Assembly: GCA_024643585.1 (NCBI GenBank)
Contig: JAHEMP010000168.1
Span: 1-5,547, forward strand
Source: Crocinitomicaceae bacterium
GTDB taxonomy: Bacteria > Bacteroidota > Bacteroidia > Flavobacteriales_D > Crocinitomicaceae
DNA: 5,547 bases
Direction: 5' to 3'
Shown here: piece by piece, positions 1 through 4,966 of the stretch
Layout: the number at the start of each line of letters is the position of its first letter
Position numbering within the stretch: the stretch's first letter is position 1
Notes under the pieces: model-generated
Told to the model about the DNA's origin: nothing
What the model saw: the letters and a program-made list of their open reading frames with translations, nothing else
Database searches by the model: none
Made by a program: the position numbers and the translations under genes

Positions 1-17
1 GCTAAATCATACTCAAA

Positions 18-686
18 CTAGTCAACGGCCTCCACAGAAGATGCGCCACTTATATCTTGTTTAATCCTTGGTTTTCCTTTGTAGCGAACCTCACTGGCGC
101 CACTAATGTCTAAGTTTAGATTTTCCGTGGCATAAATTTCACAAGAGCTGGCACCAGATAAATCGAGATTGATTTTTTTACATTTTAATAAAAAAGCGTT
201 CATTTCACCTGCCCCACTAATATCTACAAATAACTGGTCAATCTCCGTTTCGGGTCCTACGGCAATAAATTTGGTTGCACCTGAAAAATCAAGTTCTAAA
301 CTGCGCATTTTATCAAAATGAGACAATTCTACTTGTGACGCTCCACTTCCGCCAATGTATTTTATGTTTGGGACCGTTACGTAAACCGAAATATCAGTGT
401 TGTGATAATTACCTTGTTCTAATTCAATTTCCAATCTTCCATCTCTAGTTTTGGCATGTACTCTTTCAAAAATATTCGCCTGGGATTTAATGACTACTGT
501 TTGTTTGTCTCCTTGACGAATAAATAAATTCATGGCATTGGAAACTTCTACCTCATCAAACTGCCCCACTGTGATGTTGTTGCTTACAATTGGACCTTTT
601 CCATCGATGTTTTCATTGAAAATTTCATCGCAAGCCACCAATCCAGAGATTCCAGCAGTTACTAGTACTATATTAATCAATTTCAT
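18..686 (-). CDS. GIN-domain (DUF2807) putative lipoprotein
   Basis: The 222-residue product looks like an envelope-anchored beta-helical protein of the DUF2807 / 'putative auto-transporter adhesin, head GIN domain' family. Residues 1-18 form a lipoprotein signal peptide ending in Leu-Val-Ala before Cys19, the likely lipidated residue, followed by acidic Asp20-Glu21. The body carries six Ser-Gly-Ala motifs at residues 114, 135, 157, 177, 195 and 213. They are 18-22 residues apart, and most are preceded by Asp-Ile/Leu/Phe, the pattern expected for stacked coils of a right-handed beta-helix. The length is normal for a single-domain member. The start at 686 is chosen because it gives an intact signal peptide. 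The gene is divergent from oxyR. The family is common in Bacteroidota and its function is unknown; the adhesin label comes from the family name only. The family call is firm, the role is not. Confidence 0.88.
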   Translation of the reverse strand: MKLINIVLVTAGISGLVACDEIFNENIDGKGPIVSNNITVGQFDEVEVSNAMNLFIRQGDKQTVVIKSQANIFERVHAKTRDGRLEIELEQGNYHNTDISVYVTVPNIKYIGGSGASQVELSHFDKMRSLELDFSGATKFIAVGPETEIDQLFVDISGAGEMNAFLLKCKKINLDLSGASSCEIYATENLNLDISGASEVRYKGKPRIKQDISGASSVEAVD

Positions 687-724
687 ACTCTTTAGATTTA
701 CTATTTAATACTTCCAATTTATTT

Positions 725-732
725 CAAATAAA
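725..732 (-). promoter_or_regulatory. Possible -7 box for the GIN-domain gene
   Basis: Read on the minus strand, the octamer TTTATTTG matches the Bacteroidota -7 consensus TAnnTTTG at 7 of 8 positions when the two free positions are counted. It would place the transcript start about 30 nt upstream of the ATG at 686. No TTG -33 element is seen at the expected 17-23 nt distance, so the call is weak in an AT-rich spacer. Confidence 0.25.
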
Positions 733-836
733 ATCAAGAGACTACTATAAATCGGTCTACGGTTGAAATGCGTCGGCGAAATGAATTTTACGCAGGGAAA
801 ACTAAAAAACAATCAATAACTCAAATTGATAATCCT

Positions 837-844
837 TACTTTTG
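837..844 (+). promoter_or_regulatory. -7 promoter box of oxyR
   Basis: TACTTTTG is a full match to the Bacteroidota -7 element TAnnTTTG. Transcription would begin near 850-852, giving a leader of roughly 12-14 nt before the ATG at 864. A -33 TTG is not visible at the usual distance, so the promoter may be weak or regulator-dependent. The box also argues that translation starts at 864, because an upstream ATG at 768 would lie before the promoter. Confidence 0.55.
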
Positions 845-862
845 TATAAGAACAATTTATAC
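844..862 (+). promoter_or_regulatory. Candidate OxyR/LysR-type operator
   Basis: This is a perfect inverted repeat, GTATAA-N7-TTATAC. It contains a T-N11-A core (T847, A859) as expected for LysR-type regulators. Its inner form ATAA-N7-TTAT resembles the ATAG-N7-CTAT half-site described for E. coli OxyR. It begins on the last base of the -7 box, spans the predicted transcript start and ends one base before the oxyR ATG, so bound OxyR would hinder transcription of its own gene. A second adjacent half-site of the E. coli type is not apparent. The repeat is seen in the sequence; binding is inferred. Confidence 0.5.
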
Positions 863-863
863 T

Positions 864-1793
864 ATGACCCTTCAACAATTGGAATATTTATTGGCCCTTG
901 ACGATCACCGGCACTTCGTAAAAGCGGCGGAAAGTTGTTTTGTGACACAGCCAACGCTAACCATGCAATTAAAAAAGCTTGAAGAAGAAATTGGATTACT
1001 TCTTTTTGACCGCCAAAAAAAGCCTCTAAAACCAACTGAAGCCGGTGAGGAAATTATCCGAAAGGCTCGACAAATTTTAGGAGAAGTAGATGGTTTAAAA
1101 GCGTTTGTTTCTCATGAAACGGAAGACTTTGATGGTGAATTTACTTTGGCGGTAATTCCAACACTTGCTCCATATATTTTGCCTATTTTCCTTCCAAATT
1201 TCATCCGTGAATTTCCGAATACGAAATTAATCATCCAAGAAATGCAAACTTCACAAATTTTGGATGCACTTCAAAAAGGTAGCTTGGACATGGGTTTGCT
1301 GGTTACCCCGCTTGAAGAGAAACATATTCGAGAAATTCCATTGTTTCACGAATCCTTTTATCTGTATCTGCCTAAGAATCATATTCTTCAAAAAGAGAAG
1401 AAAATCAATGCGAAAATATTGGACTCCGAAGCGATGCTCTTTTTGGAAGAAGGTCATTGTTTTCGAGAGCAGGCCTTGTCCATCTGCTCGCGTCGAAGCA
1501 AAAAAAGTTTGCCCGCTTTTGAATATAGAAGTGGATCCATTGAAACATTAAAATCGCTCGTCCGTGAGAATTTAGGTTATACCTTAGTTCCGGAACTTTC
1601 TATTTTAAACGACATGAAAGATGGTCATGTAAAATCATTTATGGAACCAATTCCTGCTCGGGAGGTTAGTTTAGCTGTCCATAAAAGTTTTAGCAAAGAA
1701 GCGCTCATTGAAGCCGTAAGAAACTCAATTTTAAAAAATCTGCCGAAAGATTTTGATAAAGTACAAACTTTTACTCGTGTGAAATGGAGATAA
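864..1793 (+). CDS. oxyR: OxyR, LysR-type peroxide sensor
   Basis: The 309-residue product is a LysR-family transcription regulator of the OxyR type, expected to sense hydrogen peroxide in the cytoplasm and activate antioxidant genes. Residues 1-60 form the winged helix-turn-helix (Leu-Glu-Tyr-Leu, His-Arg-His-Phe, Thr-Gln-Pro-Thr-Leu). Residues 90-300 form the substrate-binding-like sensor domain. Gly-His-Cys at 197-199 and Cys208 align with the E. coli Cys199/Cys208 disulfide pair with identical numbering and spacing. Thr100, Thr129, His198 and Arg201 also match conserved residues around the peroxide-reacting site. The start at 864 is preferred over an in-frame ATG at 768 because the protein then begins exactly like E. 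coli OxyR and follows a TAnnTTTG box; the extra 32 residues resemble no known domain. The 3' end overlaps the acetyltransferase gene by 10 nt. Autoregulation is suggested by the palindrome at 844-862. Confidence 0.95.
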   Translation: MTLQQLEYLLALDDHRHFVKAAESCFVTQPTLTMQLKKLEEEIGLLLFDRQKKPLKPTEAGEEIIRKARQILGEVDGLKAFVSHETEDFDGEFTLAVIPTLAPYILPIFLPNFIREFPNTKLIIQEMQTSQILDALQKGSLDMGLLVTPLEEKHIREIPLFHESFYLYLPKNHILQKEKKINAKILDSEAMLFLEEGHCFREQALSICSRRSKKSLPAFEYRSGSIETLKSLVRENLGYTLVPELSILNDMKDGHVKSFMEPIPAREVSLAVHKSFSKEALIEAVRNSILKNLPKDFDKVQTFTRVKWR

Positions 1794-2272
1794 GACTTGC
1801 TGAAACAAAAGACCTTCTAGGGATTCTTGAAATTCTGAATTATGAAATTCAAAACTCAACATCTGTTTACGATGTCCTTAAGCGCAATGAAGAATTCATT
1901 CAAACTTGGTTTTCAGAAAAAAACAGACTTGGTTTCCCTGTTTTCGTTGCCGTTGAAAAGGATGCTGTTCTTGGATATGGAACCTATGGAAAATATCGCC
2001 CTCACGATGGATTTCGATATACTGTAGAACATTCTATTTATATTTCTGCTGATAATCGCGGGAAAGGAGTCGGAAAACTTCTTATGCAAGAATTGATTAA
2101 TTCGGCCAAAAAACTCGGTTTTCACGCAATAATTGCAGGAATTGATGCGGAAAACACCAAAAGTTGCGAATTTCATGAAGATTTTGGCTTTGTAGAAGTC
2201 GGACGTTTAAAGGAGGTTGGGTACAAATTTGGTCGTTGGTTGGATTTGGTATTTATGCAAAAAATGTTGTAA
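1784..2272 (+). CDS. GNAT N-acetyltransferase, phosphinothricin/amino-acid type
   Basis: The 162-residue product is a cytoplasmic GNAT enzyme that should transfer acetyl from acetyl-CoA to an amino group of a small amino-acid-like substrate. The CoA pyrophosphate loop is Arg-Gly-Lys-Gly-Val-Gly at 92-97, after the Glu-His-Ser-Ile-Tyr strand at 82-86. The family signature follows: Glu-Asn at 123-124, Ser127, His131, Gly-Phe at 135-136, and Gly-Tyr-Lys-Phe-Gly-Arg-Trp-Leu-Asp at 146-154. This C-terminal block is typical of phosphinothricin acetyltransferase, MnaT/YncA and MddA relatives, and the length is normal for them. The ATG lies inside the last codons of oxyR (10-nt overlap, different frame), so the two are probably co-transcribed and may be translationally coupled. 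Known relatives acetylate methionine sulfone and sulfoximine, which would suit an OxyR partner. The exact substrate cannot be read from sequence. Confidence 0.88.
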   Translation: MEIRLAETKDLLGILEILNYEIQNSTSVYDVLKRNEEFIQTWFSEKNRLGFPVFVAVEKDAVLGYGTYGKYRPHDGFRYTVEHSIYISADNRGKGVGKLLMQELINSAKKLGFHAIIAGIDAENTKSCEFHEDFGFVEVGRLKEVGYKFGRWLDLVFMQKML

Positions 2273-2347
2273 TTGCACTTCTTCGATTCTATTAAACCAA
2301 GTTCTTGTTTGATTAGTGTTCCTAAATTGTAACAAAATAGCATCATC

Positions 2348-4177
2348 GTGAAAGCGTTATCTTTCTTTTTTTTATTCCTTGCCACATGTTCATTTTCGCA
2401 AGAACAGTCGGGGATTATCATTTTCGGTAAACTGATTGATAGCGAGAATTCCGCCACAATACCTTACGCAAAGGTTTACAACAAAACGAACGAGGAAGGA
2501 ACAATTTCAAACGATGAAGGCTACTTTAGAATTCGAGTTACAAGTTTAAACGACAATGTTTTGGTTTCACAAATTGGCTATAAAACTCAAAATTTGTTTT
2601 TTGAATGGAGTACTGATTTTCAAACCTTTAAACTAAATGCCAACCTACAATTAATTGGCGAAGTGGAAGCGCGCCCAAGGGATATTTCTTATTTGTGCAG
2701 ACTCATTCAAAACTGCAGATTGAATGAAAACAAGACAAGAAACAATGGAAAAGCCTACTACGAACTTAAAACATTCATCGATACCAACCAAATTGAATTG
2801 GTTGAGGGTTTTTATAACTACACATCGACTGGTTACGACTTAGGGAATATTGAATTAAAAGCCGGAAGGTTAGCCATAAAACCTGACGATGGTACAATGT
2901 TCTTGTCCCTAGAGAGCTCAAAAGCCATTACACAGCTTCGAATGTTCAAGTCCAACGCCTATTTCCCCGAAGGCCCTTTTGAAATGAAAGCAAGGATCAT
3001 GGAGAAAAAGTTTTACATGTCCTTGCGGTCCAAATACTTGTTAGAAAACAAAGATTCTGTTTATGTTATTAATTATCAACCAAAAGACACCTCAGGGAAT
3101 TACTTTGAGGGCACGATTTGGATTAATAAATCGAAAAGTCAGGTTTTGAAAGTCACAACCAATTGTGTTGACTGTGCAAAATATCCATTTCTTCCAATTT
3201 TTCCCATTGATGAGATTAAACGGCTAGACATGAATATCACCAAAACGTTTACCGAATCCAACGGGAAAATGTGCTTCAATCACGTTGATTTTCAATACAA
3301 CATCGATTATAAAAGTATAAAGCGTGACTCCAATTTTCTTTATTCGCAACAGGCAGTTGATTCACAAAACGATTCTCTTTTTCAATTTCTAAACATCAAA
3401 ACAAATGCCGTTCTGTACAGTTACGATCAGAAAAATCAATTTAATCTGCCGAAGTTTACTTCCAATTCTGATATAAGCGATTATAGTAAAATTAATGCTT
3501 TACCTTATAACTCTTTCTTCTGGGAAAAGAACAACGAGGATAGAGTTAATGATGAAAAAAACAAAAATCAGCTCTTTTTTTCAGATAAAAACTCAGTAAG
3601 TAACAAAGACCTTTTTGACACCTATTTTTATAGAAACAAAAAGCATCCTGGATTTATTTATGCATACAAGGACTGGTCAAAAAATCGAATACGTTTTCGC
3701 AACATTTCTGAAAAAGAAAACCTTGAGGATGGTTCAAAAGCGAATGAAGCTAAAATAATGACAGAGGGTTATGAATTGGAAGTGCAAATTTTCGCAGACA
3801 TTAATAATTATGGTGATTCAATCCATATTTTGACCGCGGCTATTTTTGATCCCTTTAAAAGTTTTTATAATCTACCGATTGACATGGGAACTCATTGCTT
3901 TATCAATATGTATTTCGATCTCTATGAAATCGCTCGTCGTGAATTACAAAAAAAATTAGAGGAAAATCCTAAGGATTTCGACGAAATATATACCAAATTC
4001 ATAAACATGTATGAAAAGACTAAGCGGCAATTTTATCGTGATGTCGAGCGCGGAACCAATGAAAAAGGAATGGTTTTTTGGAACGACATCATCAAGGAAA
4101 ACTTAGGGATAGATAACTTGGAATTGTTTCATCCATTCCCGAAAGAATCTGAAAAACTACCTGGTTCTCCTAAATAA
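2348..4177 (+). CDS. Exported protein with carboxypeptidase-regulatory-like domain
   Basis: The 609-residue product starts with a signal peptide (residues 1-18) ending in Ser-Phe-Ser-Gln, a common cleavage form in Flavobacteriia. Cys14 lies in a poor lipobox with Thr at -1, so signal peptidase I cleavage is favoured. Residues 22-105 look like a carboxypeptidase-regulatory-like Ig fold (PF13715 type): Gly-Lys-Leu-Ile-Asp, Ile-Pro-Tyr-Ala-Lys-Val, Asn-Asp-Glu-Gly-Tyr-Phe, Ile-Gly-Tyr. Residues 110-330 form a mixed beta region resembling the periplasmic part of DUF5686-like proteins, including Gly-Thr-Ile-Trp-Ile-Asn at 255-260. Residues 495-590 form a helical C-terminal segment. No outer-membrane barrel follows, unlike full-length DUF5686 or TonB-dependent proteins. 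The mature part has six cysteines, including Cys-Val-Asp-Cys at 273-276. The start is GTG; no in-frame ATG would keep the signal peptide. The gene lies 75 bp after the acetyltransferase and may or may not be in the same transcript. The function is unknown. Confidence 0.85.
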   Translation: MKALSFFFLFLATCSFSQEQSGIIIFGKLIDSENSATIPYAKVYNKTNEEGTISNDEGYFRIRVTSLNDNVLVSQIGYKTQNLFFEWSTDFQTFKLNANLQLIGEVEARPRDISYLCRLIQNCRLNENKTRNNGKAYYELKTFIDTNQIELVEGFYNYTSTGYDLGNIELKAGRLAIKPDDGTMFLSLESSKAITQLRMFKSNAYFPEGPFEMKARIMEKKFYMSLRSKYLLENKDSVYVINYQPKDTSGNYFEGTIWINKSKSQVLKVTTNCVDCAKYPFLPIFPIDEIKRLDMNITKTFTESNGKMCFNHVDFQYNIDYKSIKRDSNFLYSQQAVDSQNDSLFQFLNIKTNAVLYSYDQKNQFNLPKFTSNSDISDYSKINALPYNSFFWEKNNEDRVNDEKNKNQLFFSDKNSVSNKDLFDTYFYRNKKHPGFIYAYKDWSKNRIRFRNISEKENLEDGSKANEAKIMTEGYELEVQIFADINNYGDSIHILTAAIFDPFKSFYNLPIDMGTHCFINMYFDLYEIARRELQKKLEENPKDFDEIYTKFINMYEKTKRQFYRDVERGTNEKGMVFWNDIIKENLGIDNLELFHPFPKESEKLPGSPK

Positions 4178-4849
4178 GTACCTAATTCTGTAACCAACTC
4201 TTTTATACCACGGATAATTTTTGTTAACTACAATACCCACCGTATGCAATTCATTTATTCGCTCGTCATAGTCTATGACTGGTATTCCAGCGGTATGGTA
4301 CGTTTCATTAATTTTTGTGACGGTGGGGTACGTGTGAACGACATTAGTTTCAATTAAAACTTGTTCTTTGATTTTAATGGTGTCTTTTTCAATTGGAGAC
4401 ACACCTACATTAGTCGATTGGATGTGTTTTTTCGCTTTGTTTTTTTCGCTTTGAGCTACCTTCCCCATCCGAAATACTGTGTCTCTCAGTTGCTCTGAAT
4501 TGTCTTTCAAAGGTTCAACGTTAATTTCTCCTTGCTCCATCTCCGACGAACACGCAGCGGTCAACAAAGCTGTGGCTAAAATTGGCCGAAGAAAATTGGT
4601 GTGTCTCTTTGGAATTGGCGCGTTTATATTTTCATTTAGTTTTTCCAATTGTCCAACTCGGAAGCGACCACAAGTAGAGGCGTTGTTAGATTCCTCATAA
4701 AATGCAATGATTTGTCTATCTGTAAAAGCAGAGAAGTCGATGACCGATTTTTGACAAGAGGAACAATGACGACCTCTTTCAACGGGCGTCATTTTGTTCC
4801 AATCCTCGTCACAGGCGAAACTCAATTCTATCTTTTTTATTTTCTTCAT
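4157..4849 (-). CDS. Uncharacterised CGRF-type cysteine-cluster protein
   Basis: I recognise the N-terminal pattern of this 230-residue product as recurrent in Bacteroidota hypothetical proteins, but know no assigned function. Residues 13-68 carry Cys13, Trp17, Met20, Gly26-Arg27, Cys29-Ser-Ser-Cys32, Val36-Ile-Asp-Phe-Ser40, then Cys60-Gly-Arg-Phe63 and Gln67-Leu. The four cysteines (C-x15-C-x2-C-x27-C) could bind a metal, but this is inference. A basic stretch (81-88) precedes a short hydrophobic segment (89-99) ending in Leu-Thr-Ala-Ala before Cys100, which looks like a lipoprotein signal or short membrane anchor placed inside the protein. Residues 101-180 are charged and low in complexity. 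Two similar motifs, His-Thr-Ala-Gly-Ile-Pro-Val (185-191) and His-Thr-Val-Gly-Ile-Val-Val (202-208), precede a basic aromatic tail (212-230). The start at 4849 opens directly into the conserved motif. The gene is convergent with, and overlaps by 21 bp, the exported-protein gene, and is divergent from the dehydrogenase gene. Confidence 0.8.
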   Translation of the reverse strand: MKKIKKIELSFACDEDWNKMTPVERGRHCSSCQKSVIDFSAFTDRQIIAFYEESNNASTCGRFRVGQLEKLNENINAPIPKRHTNFLRPILATALLTAACSSEMEQGEINVEPLKDNSEQLRDTVFRMGKVAQSEKNKAKKHIQSTNVGVSPIEKDTIKIKEQVLIETNVVHTYPTVTKINETYHTAGIPVIDYDERINELHTVGIVVNKNYPWYKRVGYRIRYLFRRTR

Positions 4850-4867
4850 CTCAGCATGTTTTCTTTT

Positions 4868-4883
4868 AGATGAAAATTCATCT
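4868..4883. promoter_or_regulatory. Palindrome in divergent spacer
   Basis: AGATGAA and TTCATCT form perfect 7-bp arms separated by AA. The element lies 18 bp upstream of the cysteine-cluster gene ATG and 83 bp upstream of the dehydrogenase ATG. By the promoter candidate at 4893-4926 it would sit just after the transcript start of the minus-strand gene. It could be an operator for a dimeric regulator. The 2-nt centre makes an RNA hairpin less likely. Confidence 0.35.
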
Positions 4884-4892
4884 GAAATTCCA

Positions 4893-4926
4893 CAAAAGTT
4901 GATTCCATTCTAAACCTTATGTACAA
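4893..4926 (-). promoter_or_regulatory. Candidate promoter of cysteine-cluster gene
   Basis: Read on the minus strand, AACTTTTG at 4893-4900 matches the Bacteroidota -7 consensus TAnnTTTG except at its first base. A TTG at 4924-4926 lies 23 nt away, at the long end of the accepted -33 spacing. The leader would be about 35 nt and would include the palindrome at 4868-4883. Confidence 0.3.
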
Positions 4927-4930
4927 TTAG

Positions 4931-4962
4931 TTGTTCTAATCGTTCATTAATCCCCAAATTTG
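4931..4962 (+). promoter_or_regulatory. Candidate promoter of the SDR gene
   Basis: TTG at 4931-4933 and CAAATTTG at 4955-4962 are separated by 21 nt. This fits the Bacteroidota promoter form TTG-N17-23-TAnnTTTG with one mismatch in the -7 box (C for the first T). The ATG follows four bases after the box, so the transcript would be leaderless or nearly so, or initiate at a shifted site. That closeness lowers confidence. Confidence 0.35.
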
Positions 4963-4966
4963 CAAC

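Noticed and set aside
1..17. Possible further minus-strand gene starting at the left edge (ATG at 8-10)
   Set aside because: That frame reaches a stop after two codons, so it is not a gene start; the remaining bases are too few to judge.
768..863. In-frame ATG at 768 adding 32 residues to the OxyR N-terminus
   Set aside because: The extension resembles no domain, it would begin upstream of the TAnnTTTG box at 837-844, and starting at 864 reproduces the E. coli OxyR N-terminus and cysteine numbering exactly.
1251..1551. Open frames on both strands inside oxyR
   Set aside because: They lie entirely within a well-supported conserved gene and their translations show no domain or signal.
2294..2310. 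Inverted repeat CAAG-TT-CTTG with partial AAA/TTT extension after the acetyltransferase gene, considered as a terminator
   Set aside because: The arms are only 4 bp with a 2-nt loop, extension needs a bulge, and no T-tract follows, so it is not a credible intrinsic terminator.
2305..2330. TTG and TAAATTG elements before the exported-protein gene, considered as a promoter
   Set aside because: The -7 candidate is one base short of TAnnTTTG and the spacing to TTG is only 15 nt, below the usual range.
1842..2457. Short open frames within the acetyltransferase gene and antisense across its end into the exported-protein gene
   Set aside because: Composition is low in complexity and unlike a protein family; they are shadows of the real coding frames.
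4846..4857. Three-codon minus-strand mini-frame (ATG CTG AGA TGA) overlapping the cysteine-cluster gene start by ATGA
   Set aside because: It is too short to distinguish from chance and has no supporting promoter or ribosome-binding signal of its own.
4479..4873. Two plus-strand open frames opposite the cysteine-cluster gene
   Set aside because: The minus-strand frame has clear conserved motifs, and the plus-strand translations do not resemble proteins.
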